From assembly GCA_004431415.1 (NCBI GenBank), contig QPMI01000036.1, positions 506,001 through 570,000 of the forward strand: DNA of 64,000 nucleotides, written 5' to 3'. The stretch's first letter is position 1. Each line of letters opens with the position of its first letter. The position numbers and the translations under genes are program-made. Below, in pieces: positions 11,261 to 23,200 of the stretch. Under the pieces are notes generated by a model. It was not told the origin of the DNA. It was given only the letters and a program-made list of their open reading frames with translations, and did not search any database. The stretch comes from Cyanophora paradoxa (lineage: Eukaryota > Glaucocystophyceae > Cyanophorales > Cyanophoraceae).

Positions 11261-12897
11261 ATGTCGGCCTTCGCAACGCCCTTCCCCGTCGCTTCGTATG
11301 CGGTGCCGGCGGTGACGCGGGCCGCAATTCGCTCGGCCCCGTCGACCCCGGCTCGCCGCCTCCGCAGCGAGGCTTCCGGCACCCGCGTCCACGCCGCCGG
11401 CCGTCGGCAGTTCTTCGGCGCGACGCAGGCGCTTCGTCGTCCCTCGTCCAGCGGACTGCGGCTCGCTGGCGTGCCGGTGCGATCGGGCGTCTTTAGGTGC
11501 CCGGCGGCTGTTGAGATTGCGGCGTCCGCGCAGAAGCTGACAGTGGAGGCGAACGCGAGCGTTCCGGCCGCGCTCTCATCGCTGGGTTTCACGAACGACG
11601 AGCGCGTGCAGGTTGGTCGCATCGAAGGGGCAGTGGTGTCCCTTTCGCCGCCGCGGTGACCCCGCGCGTCAGGTTCTCAGCGAGGCGCTCCCATATATCC
11701 TGAAGTTCACGGGCAAGACGATGGTCATCAAGTACGGCGGCGCGGCCATGGTGCAGAGCGACCTCAAGGACTTCGTCATCCGCGACCTCGTCTTCCTGTC
11801 GCTCGTCGGCATAAGGCCCATCTTCGTGCACGGAGGCGGCCCCGAGATCAATCAGTGGCTCAGCAAGGTGCGGGGGCCGGCCGATCGCCCCCGCCCCAAG
11901 CGCCAGCCGCCAACGCGGCGCAGGTGGGCATCGAGAAGCAGTTCCGGAACGGCCTGCGCGTGACCGACGGCCCGACGATGGACGTCGTCGAGATGGTTCT
12001 CACCGGACGCGTGAACAAGGAGGCGAGCGCCATCCGCTTCCCCCAGCTCGAACCGCCTGACGCCTTTCCGCTAGCTCGTGGCGCTGATCAACAAGGCGGG
12101 CGGCCGCGCGGTCGGCATCTGCGGCAAGGACGGCGGCCTGTTCCAGGCCATCCAGCGGGACCCCGAGTACGGCTTTGTCGGTGACGTCGGCAAGGTGCGG
12201 GGGCGGGGGCGTGCAGGGGCCGGGGGGGTCCCGGCGCTGGCTGCTGACGGCCCCGGGGCGCGCGGGCAGGTGGACACCAAGCTGCTGGACACGTTGACGC
12301 AGGCGGGGTACATCCCCGTGGTGGCATCGGTCGCGGCGGACGAGTCGGGCCAGCCGTACAACATCAACGCGGACACGGTGGCCGGGGAGATCGCGGGGGC
12401 GCTCAAGGCCGAGAAGCTCATCCTCCTCACCGACGTCCCTGGCATCCTCAAGGCGCGCCGGGCCCCGGCCCCGCCCCCGCCCCCGCCACCGCCCCCGCTT
12501 CCGCGCCGACCGCCCGCGCAGGACGCCAAGGACCCGGGTACCCTCATCTCCGTGATGAACACGAAGGAGGCGCACGGGTACATCGATTCGGGCGTCATCT
12601 CCGGCGGCATGATCCCGAAGGCGAGCCGCCCCCCGCGCCGCGGCCCCCGTGCCGTCCTCTCAACGCCGCCGCCGGCGCTCAGGTGACCTGCTGTATGGAC
12701 ACCCTCAAGAAGGGCGTCAACGCGACGCACATCATCGACGGCCGCAAGCCCCACTCCCTCCTCCTCGAAGTAAGCTACTGTACCCCCCGGAAAAGCCTCC
12801 CCCTGAGTTGGCACCGCCCCAGATCTTCACTGACGGGGGTATCGGCACCGTCCTGCTCCCCGAGGATGACAGCGACTTCGGCTCGGGCGCCATCTAA
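11261..12897 (+). CDS. N-acetylglutamate kinase with probable plastid transit peptide
   Basis: Phosphorylates N-acetyl-L-glutamate, the second step of arginine/ornithine synthesis. The amino-acid-kinase core is spread over about eight exons: [20 protein letters not shown], then [17 protein letters not shown] (substrate loop), then [16 protein letters not shown], then [20 protein letters not shown], then [11 protein letters not shown], then ISGGMIPK, then [19 protein letters not shown] and the end [11 protein letters not shown]. Introns are 50-80 nt and GC-rich, for example 11,611-11,671. About 110 residues precede the core, rich in Ala, Ser and Arg and poor in acidic residues ([20 protein letters not shown]), consistent with organelle import, probably plastid as in plants and algae. 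It closely resembles the ArgB of the arginine-sensitive/PII-regulated type, but I cannot confirm PII contact residues. Confidence 0.93.
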
Positions 12898-13022
12898 GCC
12901 GAGTCTAGGCCACTGCGCCGGCCGGCGCCGGCCCTCGCCCCTGTACTTTTCTCCTTCGTGGTAATTTGGGTGTACGTATACTATGTGCAGTAAAAAGGAC
13001 CAAGGTTTTCTCGTCTATATAG

Positions 13023-13560
13023 CTACAGCGTGAAAGACGATCCAAGGTGCCCCCGGATGACTGCCGGTGGCACCATCTTCACCCTGCACTTGATTGTCTG
13101 CAGACGCATGCGCAGCGATGGCGAGTGTTGGACGCCGCGCGAAGCGATTGCGCGAGCGCGGCGAGGAGACGGACCGGGGCCGCGATGCGAGTGTGGGCCT
13201 CCCACCGGTGGCACCCTCCGAAGCTGTAGTAGAGCCCGGGGTAGCCTTCGACCTCCTGCGGCCGACGTACGCGTAGGTGAGCACGCGGCCGAGATCTCTC
13301 CCAGCTGCCTGGGAGCTAGCGTGTACGCGCACGAGAACGTCGATCGGCGGCACGTCCTCCGGCTTAGATTGCAGGGTTTCCATGAGACTGCAGACCTGCG
13401 AGCGCAGATCGATGGCGGTTCAACGAACGAGCGCTGCGTGCGCTCATCATTACGCGCGGCGCACCTTCTTCTCGTCGAGTATCGGGATGAGGGGGCGACG
13501 GATCTGGCCCATGGGAATCTCGACTACCGGCACATCCAGGAGCTCGCTGTTAGCCGGCAT
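13023..13560 (-). CDS. Sulfiredoxin
   Basis: ATP-dependent reductase that repairs hyperoxidised (sulfinic) 2-Cys peroxiredoxins. The start MPANSELLDVPVVEIPMGQI leads into RRPLIPILDEKK, then VCSLMETLQ...VPPIDVL after an intron. A third exon has YYSFGGCHRWEAHTRI, containing the family's catalytic Cys in FGGCHR. The last exon reads TIKCRVKMVPPAVIRGHLGS and ends SSFTL with the stop at 13023. Four exons with 60-80 nt introns give roughly 120 residues, the usual sulfiredoxin size. No long leader is seen, so a cytosolic form is likelier than a plastid one, though splice choices upstream could add one. Confidence 0.9.
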
Positions 13561-13953
13561 GGCTGGGCGCGCGTCGCCTGCGCAGCACGCGTCGCGCTAA
13601 TGAGGCTGGAGCTGCAGCGCTTTACGAGCGCTGTAGGTCACAGCGCTATAGCTGATGCTGCGCGCAGCGAAGCTGCGCTGAGTGCGTAAATGACGTCCAA
13701 GGCGTGCGCGTGCCAGGCGCTGTCCGGCCGCTGCGTCGACGAGTTGGAGCGGTGAGCGGCGATTCAGACACAGTTGCGCTGTTGAGCGCGCTGCACGCGC
13801 ACGCTAGCTGGGCCGCGGCTCTCGGTGTCTGAGCAGAAGCGATTCGCGTACCCGGGAAAGCCAGGCGAACTGGAAAGCAGCGGCATCCAAAGCAGCGCCG
13901 AACCGCGATCCACATTCCTCTGAACGCAGAAGAACCGCCCGTACGCCCCCGAG
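13561..13953. promoter_or_regulatory. Divergent spacer between sulfiredoxin and the EF-hand gene
   Basis: About 390 bp between two gene starts facing away from each other. It contains short inverted Gly/Cys-coding-like GCGC stretches such as AGCGCTGTAGGTCACAGCGCT (about 13,628-13,648), an imperfect palindrome. No further gene seen. Confidence 0.35.
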
Positions 13954-14786
13954 ATGGGGGCCTCGACGTCCGGCCTCCTGCCTCAGGACGTCGAGGAGCT
14001 CAGCGAGATGTCAGCACCACCCGCAGAGCCTCGCTCACCTGTGCTGATGTCGGCGCCGCAGCTACGGCCTCGAGCACGGAGAGATCAGGCGCTTGTACAA
14101 GCGGTTTCGCCGCCTAGATAAGAAGTGCCCTGCCCCGCGCGCGCGCGCCTGTGCGAGCTTCGCCTTATTCAGCGTCGCAGCGGCTTCGGCTCGCTCTCGA
14201 GTGAATGCTTCCTGTCCATCCCTGAGCTCGCCATCAACCCGCTCGTGACGCGGTTCATGGAGGTGCGCATACTCCAGTTGGGCGGCGCGAGGGCGCCTCT
14301 TAGCGCTCACTTTGCGGTTCAGCTTCTGGATGAGGTGAATTTCCGGGACTTTGTGAAGCTGGTGTGGGTTTTCAGCCAGAAGGGAACGCGAGAAGAGAAG
14401 GTCAAATGTGAGCCTCGCCTGAACGCGTCCAGCGCATGTGCACGGGGGCGCTTCTCACGCTCGCATGCAGTCGCGTTCCAGTTGTACGACGTCGACCAGG
14501 ACGGCTCGATATCGGAGCAGGACGTATTCCACGTTTTGAGGCTCATGACTGGAAAGTTCCTGTCGGTGCGCCGCGCTCGCGGCTCGCTGCCGGCGAGCTC
14601 GAGTGCGCTCCCGTGACGCGCTCGCGCCCGCCGCAGGACGAGCAGCTGCGGGCGATCGCGAAGCAGACGGTGGAGCGGGCCGACTCGGACGGCGACGGCG
14701 TCCTCAGCAAAGAGGAGTTCGCGAAGAGCCTCGCGGCCGAGGAGGATGACCGGTTCATGAAGATGATGACGATCGACTCGTTCTAG
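13954..14786 (+). CDS. Calcineurin B-like EF-hand protein
   Basis: Looks like the regulatory B subunit of calcineurin (or a close CBL/CHP relative). The N-terminus MGASTSGLLPQDVEELSEMS fits an N-myristoylation signal (MGxxxS). After an intron comes YGLEHGEIRRLYKRFRRLDK, the first degenerate EF-hand, then SIPELAINPLVTRFME. Later exons give LLDEVNFRDFVKLVWVFSQK, then FQLYDVDQDGSISEQDVFHV (a canonical Ca2+ loop DVDQDGSISEQD) and VERADSDGDGVLSKEEFAKS (second canonical loop), ending MMTIDSF with the stop at 14786. Order and spacing match CNB, and its partner would be a calcineurin A phosphatase elsewhere. At least five exons. Confidence 0.85.
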
Positions 14787-14929
14787 ATCTGTCCGGCCTA
14801 GCTAGGCTCCCTCGGGCGTGGCCTGGCCAGCCCCGCCCTCCTACGCCCGCTAGTGTGCAGCGAGTGGCCTGGCGACGTCCTGTAAACTCTGCGACAAGGT
14901 GCTGCTGCTATCTGCTGTGCGCGACGGGA

Positions 14930-16921
14930 TCATGTCTCCATGGGGTCTCCAGCGGGCGTTGGCCGTATCCCCGAGCGGGCAAGGGCGGCGGGGGCGGAGA
15001 GGGCGGGGGCGAGGCCGCCGGACTCGTGGTGGGAGTGGGAGCGGGGCGTGGTCTGCGGCGAGGGCGCGTGGGGCGCCGCGAACATGGCCGCCCCCTCCTC
15101 CAGCACTGTGTCGTAGATGAACCTGGCCCGCCGCCGTCAGCGGGGCGCGCGCGCGGCGGGGGCGGCCGGGGCGGAGGAAGGGGCGGGGGTCGGCGCACTT
15201 GTACTGCTCGCGCTGCTGGACCATGCCGGGGCGTGACTCACGCATGGCGCTGACCGTCTTGTAGATGGTAAAGAGGGCGCCGCTGCCGGCCGGCGGGAGG
15301 GAGGAGGCGGAGGGCGGGCGGGCGGAGGCGGCGGAGGCGGAGGCGGCGGAGAGGAGGGGGGCGTTGGAGTGGTTGGCGAGGCTGCGCTGGCGGTGGAGAT
15401 CCAAGTACTGCCGCAGCTGCACCCCGCCCCGCCCCGTCGGCCCCCGCCGCATAGGGCGCGGAGCGGCGGCCGGGCACCTTGCGGAGTTCGTGGTGGATCG
15501 CGATGAAGGCCCCGGTGCGACCGACGCCGGCGCTGCCGCCCCGCGATCGGCCCGTGCCGCGGCGGCCCTGCCGGGCAGTGGCGCACCTGCAGTGCACGGT
15601 GATGGGCGCGGATGCGTCCTCGGCTCGCGAGGCGTTGAGGCGAGCCACATCCACGCCGGCCCGCCACGCTTCGTCCACGAGCCTGCTGCCGGCGTCAGCG
15701 CGGCGGGCGCGCCGCGGGCGGGGCGGGCCAGCGCACCGGACGAGCTGGCGGATGGCCTGCGTCCCCGTGGGCCCGCTGGGCACCGAGTGGTCCGGCCAGC
15801 CGATGAACTGCGCGCGGGGCGCCCGTCTGGGGTCGACCGGTGGCCCGCGGGGCGGGGGGGCGGGGGCGGACCTGGTACTGGACCACTTCACGCTCCGCCT
15901 CGTCCCTGTCGTTCATCATCTCCGGGCGCGGCGTGCTAACCTGTCGCGCGCGAGCCGGCCGAACGTCAGCCGCGGGAGCGGGCGCGAGCCGGCGGCGCCG
16001 GGCGGCGGTACCTTGGAGCGCGAGATCTTGAACACGCGCTTGTGCAGGCCCGGCACGTTCGCCATCACACCGCTCTCGATGCAGCGTACTACAATTGTGC
16101 CGTACGTGTGCGGAGGCTGGTTCGGCTCGGGCCAGTACCGATCACACTTGGTCTGCGCACGGCATCAGCTCCGGACTCAGCGGCCGGAGGTGCGCTCCGA
16201 GTCGCACCCGATCGTTCTCCGTTTCGCGCGTTAGCATAACGATCACACGGGTGTGTCTGATCACGTGCTGGTTAGCCATTGCAGCGTGGCGCAGGCTGGC
16301 ATTGACGTCTTTGACGCACTGCTCCCATATCATGCGCCAAAACTGCGGGAAAGTGGAGGGAAGGGGTGCCTGAGTGGCGATATACGTTTTCTCGTTGTTG
16401 GAGAGCTGTGCTGCGGAGTCAGCGATGGCCAGTGCCCGACTTGCAACTGGGCAGTCGGACCTTGATGTAGTTAGCGTTGATGTAATCTGTGCCCTCCTCG
16501 TCGCCAATAACCTTCAGTTTGACCCGCGTGTGCTCATCTGCTCGGCCAGGGCAGCAACCGCGGAATGCGGATGGTAAGCCAAGCTCCGATGAGGGCTTCA
16601 AAGGCTGGGGTGCTGTGCTAGCCGGGCGAATACACGCACAGGGCAAGATGTTGGCATATCTGTTCGCCGAAGTCTGCTGCCGTGCGTACTGCAAGTCGCC
16701 CTTCTTCTCCTCCCTTTGCAGTCGCTGCGAGGGGAGGGCCCGTGTCAGTTCCACGTGTATAGCTATAGCGGGCTGAGATCAGCAAGCGGGCTTGCATCGA
16801 ACTCGTCGTCGAACCCATCGCCTCGCCGGCTAGGAAGAACTTGCCGGAGGGAGGCGACGTGGTTTTGGAATTCGTGCAGCGGGTCTGTGATTGAAACCGC
16901 CGAGCCGGCGGCGGGCCTCAT
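14930..16921 (-). CDS. Classical protein tyrosine phosphatase
   Basis: Non-receptor PTP domain in many short exons. From the start (ATG 16921, MRPAAGSAVSITDPLHEFQN) come GTDYINANYIKV (substrate-recognition region), SNNEKTYIATQAPLPSTF, FPQFWRMIWEQ, VIVMLTRETEND, a YWPEP element split by an intron and IGWPDHSVPSG (the WPD loop with its general acid). The active-site P-loop is split by an intron: VHCS | AGVGRTGAFIAIH (about 15,495-15,595), keeping the Cys and Arg of HCxxGxxR. The Q-motif region is MVQQREQYK, followed by FIYDTVLEEGAAMFAAPHA and a Ser/Pro/His-rich tail to the stop at 14930. No signal peptide or membrane helix is seen. Substrates unknown. Confidence 0.85.
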
Positions 16922-17035
16922 CCCCAAACCACCGCGCAGCGAAACCAGGGTCTGAATGGGGGGTACGCGTGTCTTCCACCCTTCCGCAACTCGAATTCGA
17001 GCTTGCAGCAGGGCACGGGTGTCTCTACATTCATC

Positions 17036-20000
17036 TCAGGGGACACTGAGGCTGAGTCTTCCTACAGGGTGCCACGGTGCAGCTGGGTGCACATACAACA
17101 ACGGCCGAGACCGCGCTTCAGGGGCGAAGGCCGCGCATCATCTTCGCCGTCGCGCGGTCCTGAGGCGAGGGAGAGTCGGTCGAACGCAGGCGCAGGGGAC
17201 CGCGTCGAAGGGGCCCGGCACCTTGCGGTGGTGGTTCGCGACTGCCGCCTTGTTGCGGTCCTTCCAGGCCCGCTCCCGCAGCGACGGTTCCGCCTTCTGC
17301 TCCCCCTCGCCCCCCTCGCCGCCGCCGCCGCCCCCTGCCCCGCGCCCCGCGCCGCCGCTTCCCCCCCGGCCGCCGCCCCCCGGCCCCGCGGCCCGCGCCC
17401 CGCGGCGGCCTCCTCCCCCGCTCCGGCTCCGCGGCCGCCCCTGCCCGGGCCGCTCGGGCGCCGGCGGGGCCGCCGCGCCCCGCCTGCGCCCCCGCCGGAC
17501 CGGCGCCGGCGGCCCCCGAAGCGGGGCCCGGGGCGCCCTCGCCGCCCTCCTCGCCCTCCCCCTCCTCCTCCTCCTCCTCGTACTCCCAGGCAGGCCTCCT
17601 CCGCGCCTCGGGCTTGGCGTTCAGCCTCCGCACATCCCCGCGGACTGCGCCCGCCCCAGGCCCCGGGCCGTCCGTCAGGCCCCCGCAGCCGCCCCAGACT
17701 CGCACGCGCGCGGGGGGGTACGGACTCTTGAACGGGTCCTCTTCCTCCTCCTCCTCCTCGCCGGGGACGCCCGGCCTGGCGCCCGGCTTGGAGCCGCCGG
17801 GCTTGGCCGGCTTCACGATCTTGGCCGTGTCCTCCGTGACCTCGCCCGCGTCCAGCACCGCGACGCCGTACCCGTCCATCGTGTCGTCGTACTCGTCCTG
17901 CGGGGCGCGGAGGGCTCAGCGGGGCCCTGTACCCCCCTCCAACCTTCCCAGGCCGCGCGCCTCGTACTCGTCGGCCTCGATGCGGGAGGCGGCGGCGATG
18001 ACGAGGGCCTTGGGCGCAGGCTCGTCCCGCGCCGCGCGGTTGTCCCCGCCCCTGCGTAGAATCCTCGGACCCGGCGGGGCCAGCCAAGAGCAGAGCCGAG
18101 CAGGGGAAGCGGAGGGGCGCACCACTTGCCCGTGTGGACGCGGGCGGCGTCCACACTGTCGCGCGAGAAGACGTCGAACTCGTCCCCCGCAAACACGTTC
18201 CGCCGGCTCTCCAGCAGGCTCCCGCCCCCGCTCCCACTCCCGCTCCCGCTCCCGCCGGCGCTCGGGCCAGCCTGGAAAATGATGAGGGACGGGGCGGGAT
18301 GGGGGCGGAAGCGTGCTTCGCGCACCGAGGGCTGGGCGGGGGCGGAGGAGGGCCCAGAAGGGCCGCCCACCAGGCGGGACACCGCGGCGCGCTGCAGAGG
18401 GGGGGGGGATGAGAGGCGGCGGGGGTACGCGAAAGAGCGCAGCAGCGGAGGCGGGCCTCGGGCCCCGTGAGGCAGTCGAAGGTGGCGATGGCGTCAGCGG
18501 CGCGGAGTCCGAACTCGGAGGCTATGGCGGGGGACGCCTCGTGGAGGGCCCCCACCGCCTCCGCGAAGGCCTGCGGGGGGTACCGGAGGTTAGGGGCGGG
18601 GGATGGAGCGGTGGGGGGTACGTGCGCGCGCGCGCGCGCGCCTCGCCGAGGAGCTCGCGTGGCACGCTGAGGCAGGGGCTGCACTCGGGGATGGCGCCGG
18701 GGGCGAGTGCCCCCCGCTCGAAGAACGCGTGCCGGCACGCTGCGCGGCGGGCGTGGCGCGCGTGAGCGCCGGACGGGATCGGCGCGGCTCGGGCCGGGTC
18801 GGATCGCACCGGCGACGGCGGCGCGGACGACGGCGCGGCGGAGCGGGGCGGAGGCGGGCGAGGAGGGGGGGAAGAGGGCGTCGGCGCAGGCGGCGAGGGG
18901 GGGGAGCGAGGCGAGGAGCGCGTGTGCGGCCGGCGGGTGCGCCTTCGTCAGCTGCTGCAGGCTGAAGGCGATGTCCGCGACGTACGCGCGCGCCTCGGCC
19001 AGCTCGCCGGCCGGCAGGCCCGCGCCGCCCCCGCAGCGCCGCCTCAGCTCGCCCAGGACGCCCGCGACGCAGCCGGCGGCCTCCTCCAGGTCCGACTCGT
19101 ACGCCGGCTGCTGCTTGAAGAGCCGGCGGCAGAAGTCGGCGACCAGGGCCGGCCGCCCCGGGCCGTACAGGGCGCAGACGTCCAGGACCTTCGGAATGTC
19201 CTGCGAGAGCGAGAGGCTCGCCCGAAGCAACGGAGGAAGCAGAGGCCGGGCTGGGGAAGGGGCGCGGGGCGCACGAGGGCCCACGAGTCGTAGACGGCGG
19301 CGGCCCAGAATTTCGGTGCCAGGAAGGCCCCCGGTCCCTCCTCCGTGCGCGACATGCGGAGCAGCACGCGCAGGACGCGGTCCTGAAGCGTGTACTCCAG
19401 CGCCTCCGTCCGGTCGTCCTCCGCAGCGGCGCCGTCTGCCCCGTCCTCCCCGTCGAATGGCCGCCGGCGGTACCGAAGGTACGTGTCCAGGAAGGCCGCG
19501 CAGGATTTGTTGAAGAGCACTGCGCGGCGCCTCAGGCGGCGCGATCGCTCTCCTCCCGCAGGGCCCCGCGGACCGTGCGACCAGAAGACAGAGTGGGAGC
19601 AGCGGAGGAGCTTGCTGACGTCCTCGATGTGCAGCTCGAGCACGTCGGCACGGCTCACGCCGGTCGGAAGCTGACCCTTTCCTCCTGCCGCGAGAGTTAG
19701 CCGCGCGCCGGCGGTCATGTGGGGCGGCTCAGAAGGCGCGGACCCTGGTCGGGCAGGTACGGGGCGAAGGCGATCTCCACCTCGCGCGTCCAGTGCTGCG
19801 CAAGCGCGCGCGAACGTGAGCGTTCTGAAACCGCGCCACCGCGTCCCCGGACTGCGGTGTGAACGCGCTCACCGGGTCAATCGCCTTCACCTCCCGCTGC
19901 CCGATGACGACCGTGCGCTGGTCGGCTGGCAATGATGCCGAAGCGGCATCCTTCCGCGCTCGCTCCTGCGCGACTTGCTCGGCTCTGAGGGCGTCCTGGC

Positions 20001-20109
20001 CGGCTTGGATGTCTCTCCGCGAAGGACCGGGCGGAGCGGGCGCTCCGCCTCGGCCGCCCCGTCCACCACGGAATCCTCCGCCGCGCTGCTGCCTCTCGCC
20101 GGGCGGCAT
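17036..20109 (-). CDS. ASCC2: ASCC2-like (activating signal cointegrator 1 complex subunit 2)
   Basis: ASCC2 binds K63-linked ubiquitin through a CUE domain and works with the ASCC3 helicase in alkylation repair and ribosome quality control. The Gly/Arg-rich start (ATG 20109, MPPGERQQRGGGFRGGRGGR) is followed by EVEIAFAPYLPDQGGKGQLP, then the FWS...LDTYLRYRRRPFD block and RVLRVLLRMSRTEEGPGAFL, then VLDVCALYGPGRPALVADFC and FKQQPAYESDLEEA, which fit the N-terminal ASCC2 helical domain closely. The C-terminal half is low complexity (Glu, Gly, Ala, Arg) with NRKAAVANHHRK-like basic ends; I could not place a convincing CUE domain, although splicing there is complex. A 20-nt intron (19,796-19,815) joins two frames near the start. 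The chosen stop at 17036 is uncertain; another frame ends at 17118. Confidence 0.72.
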
Positions 20110-20241
20110 CGCCAGAGGCCCAGGGGCCAGAGCGCTTGCTGGGGTACAGTGAGAACCTCGCGCTTAGTCCGTCGCTCGAGCTCGTCTTCGCCGCCGAGCC
20201 CTGCGGGCCCCGAGATCGCTCCGATCATTCGATATCGCAAA

Positions 20242-23200
20242 ATGGCTTGCGGAGGCTGCTTCCCATGCCTGCCGAACGGTTTCACTGTTGACTCGCCTCC
20301 CGTGCGCTCTCGGCTCGCCGAGATCTACGAGCCGAACGTGGCCGATGCTCGGTGCGGCCCTTTCCCGCGCGTACGTGTATCGGCACGCCGTGGACGCCCG
20401 CCCGCAGGTACGGCGGCCTCATCCTCAAGTTTCAGGAGGAGTTCGGCAAGCGGCCGACGTACTTTGTCCGGGCGCCGGGCCGCGTCAACCTGATCGGCGA
20501 GCACGTCGACTACAGCGGCTACTCCGTCCTGCCGTGCGCCATCTCGCAGGACGTCGTCATGGCCTGCAGCGTCGAGCCGGACGAGCGCCTCGTCCTCACG
20601 AACGTCGACGACGCGTACCCGACGAAGCAGATCGAGCTGACGGAGGACATCGTGATCGACAGCAAGGCGCACCACTGGACGAACTACTTCCTTTGCGGCT
20701 ACAAGGCGAGCCGGCCCGGCCTCGCCGCCCCCGCGCCCCCTCGTCGACGCGACGCGGCCGCCGGCAGGGCATCCTGGAGCACGTGAAGGAGGGCCCGAAG
20801 CCGGCCGTCTTCGGCATGCGCGTCGCAGTCGACGGGACCGTCCCCGCCGTGCGTCCCCGCGCGCTCCCCGCCGCCCCGCCCCGCACGCGTTCGCGGGCTC
20901 GAGCCGCCGCTTTCGAATACAGGGCTCCGGCCTCTCGAGCTCTTCGGCGATGGTGTGCGCCTCGGCGCTCGCTGCGCTGCACGGCGCCAAGAAGCAGCTC
21001 GACAAGGTCACCCCCTCCCGCCCCCTCCCGCCCCGCCCGCCCGGCCGCCCGACGCGGGCGACCGGCGCAGAGCAAGATCGCGACGATCGCCGCGAAGAGC
21101 GAGCAGTACATGGGCGTCATGAGCGGCGGGTGCGCGCGCCCCAGCCAGCCGGCCGGCAAGCTAGCTCGCTGTCGCCTGCGCCGCTCTAGCTCCCCTGCAG
21201 GATGGACCAGGCGATCTCTAGCTAGCCGGCTAACTCGCTCCCGTCCGCGCCGCCGCTCTGACGCCCCCGCCATCGCCCAGGATGGACCAGGCCATCTCGA
21301 TGACGGCGCGCGCCGGCTTCGCGAAGCACATCCACTTCGACCCGCTGACGACGGAGGACGTGAAGCTCCCCGCCGGCTGCTCCATCGTCGTCGCCAACAC
21401 CCTCGTCGAGGCCAACAAGTGCGCGCGCGCCCGCCCGCCGCCCCCCGGAAACGAGAGCAGAAGATGAAAATCCGCACCCGTCTCCGACCCGACTCTCTTA
21501 GAAATCCGCCCCCTCCTCCGACCCGCCCCGCTTCGAACATAGAACCGGAGACGAAGATGTTAAATCCAGCCCGCGCTCGGCCCTCCGCCCCCTTTCCTGA
21601 CACGCCCCGCCCCGCCTCTTTCCTGACCGGCCGCTCCGAGCATCGAACCGCCCCCTTTCCTGACCGGCCCTCCGCTCCGAGTGTAGAGCCGCCCCTTTCT
21701 GACGGGCGCCGCCCCGCCCGAAGGTACGCGACGGCGGACACGTGCTACAACCGGCGCGTCGTCGAGTGCATCCTGGCGGCGAAGCTCCTGGCGAGCAAGC
21801 TCGGCCTCGACTGGCGCTCCGTCCGCCGCCTCCGCGACGTCGAGGAGAAGTCCGAGAAGGTAGTGCCCTCTTCAGGTTTCTTAGGTCTCGGCTAGAAGAT
21901 TCTAGCGGTTTCTCTCTTAGGTTATCTTAGGTCTAGGTTAGCCGTCGCGACCTCCAGGAGAAGTCCGAGAAGGTGCTAGCACTCTTGGCCCCGCGGTTCC
22001 TCAGGTCTAGGTTAGAAGATTCTAGCCTCAGGAGAGAAGGTCCCAGCCGCCGCGCGACCTATCTCCCGCCCCGCCACCCCTCCACTTGCCCCTCCATCCA
22101 TCCATTCCGCGCCGCGCCGGCCTGACGTCCCTCCAGGGCGTGGCGGCGCTGGCGGAGGCGGTGGATGCGCACCTGCAGCGCGCCCCCTACTCCATCGAGG
22201 AGGTCGCCCAGGCCCTCGGCGTCCCCGTGCGTCCGCGCCCCAGGCTGAGGAAAGTGCTTTAGACGGTTGAAAGCTCAAAGAGTAAAGTGAAGCTTGAGCT
22301 CAAAGCTTAAAGACTTAGCTCGACATCGAGAGCTCAACTTAGAATCTAGAAATCTAATGGCGTAAGATGGTATAGCTTAGGCCCTCGGCGTCCCCGTGCG
22401 GCCGCCCCTCCCCCTAGATACTTGTTAGATTCTAGAAAATAAAGAATCTAGAGCGCTCGAAACCGCATAAGCTCAAAGATTGAACGTAAGCGTAAGATGG
22501 TATAGCTTAGGCCCTCGGCGTCCCCGTGCGGCCCCTCCCTCCCCCTAGATATCCAAAATTCTAAGCTAGCATCTAGGAATGCAACCTAGGAATCTGATCT
22601 TCGGGGCGGGCGGGCGGGGCCGCAGGCGTCGGAGCTGCAGGCGAGCTGCGTGGCGGGGCAGCCAAACGCGCGGTTCGAGTTCCCCGCCGGCAAGGTCCTC
22701 CACCTCCACGCCCGGTCCGCCCCGGCCCCGACCCCGCCCCTCTAGCTAAGGATAACTATCAACTATCTAGATCTGAGTTAACTGTAGTCATCTGTAGTCA
22801 TCTACGCTTTAGCTAGCCCGGTCCGCCCCTGTGCCCTCCCCGGCCGCCGCCGTCCCCGCCCGCCGCTTTCCTAGCAGCGTCTTCCCGCTCCTCCCCCCTC
22901 CTCCTCCCCCTCCCCCCCCTCTGACGCCCGCGGGGCGGGGGCAGGGCGTACCACGTGTACACGGAGGCCGGCCGCGTCGCCGCCTTCGACGCCACCTGCC
23001 GCCGCTCGCCCTTCCCCGACCAGGTCCGCGCGCCGGGGCGGGGCGGGGCGGGCCGGGCCGGGCCAGTCTAGGAGTAGCAGACGCGCTGGATGGGGGAATA
23101 GTTGCTTCGCGTGGCGGGGCGGGCTGGATGATAGCGGAGCAGGGGCCGGGAACGCGGAGAGGGGGCCTGGTCTAGGAATAGCAGACGCGCCGCGCCCTGC

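Noticed and set aside
17062-19284. 740-codon minus-strand open frame as a single exon
   Set aside because: High GC leaves few stops. ASCC2-conserved segments change frame several times within it, so it is a mixture of exons, introns and shadow frames.
20288-21895. 535-codon plus-strand open frame over galactokinase
   Set aside because: It covers introns and is out of frame with the GHMP motifs; Arg/Pro-rich composition shows it is a shadow.
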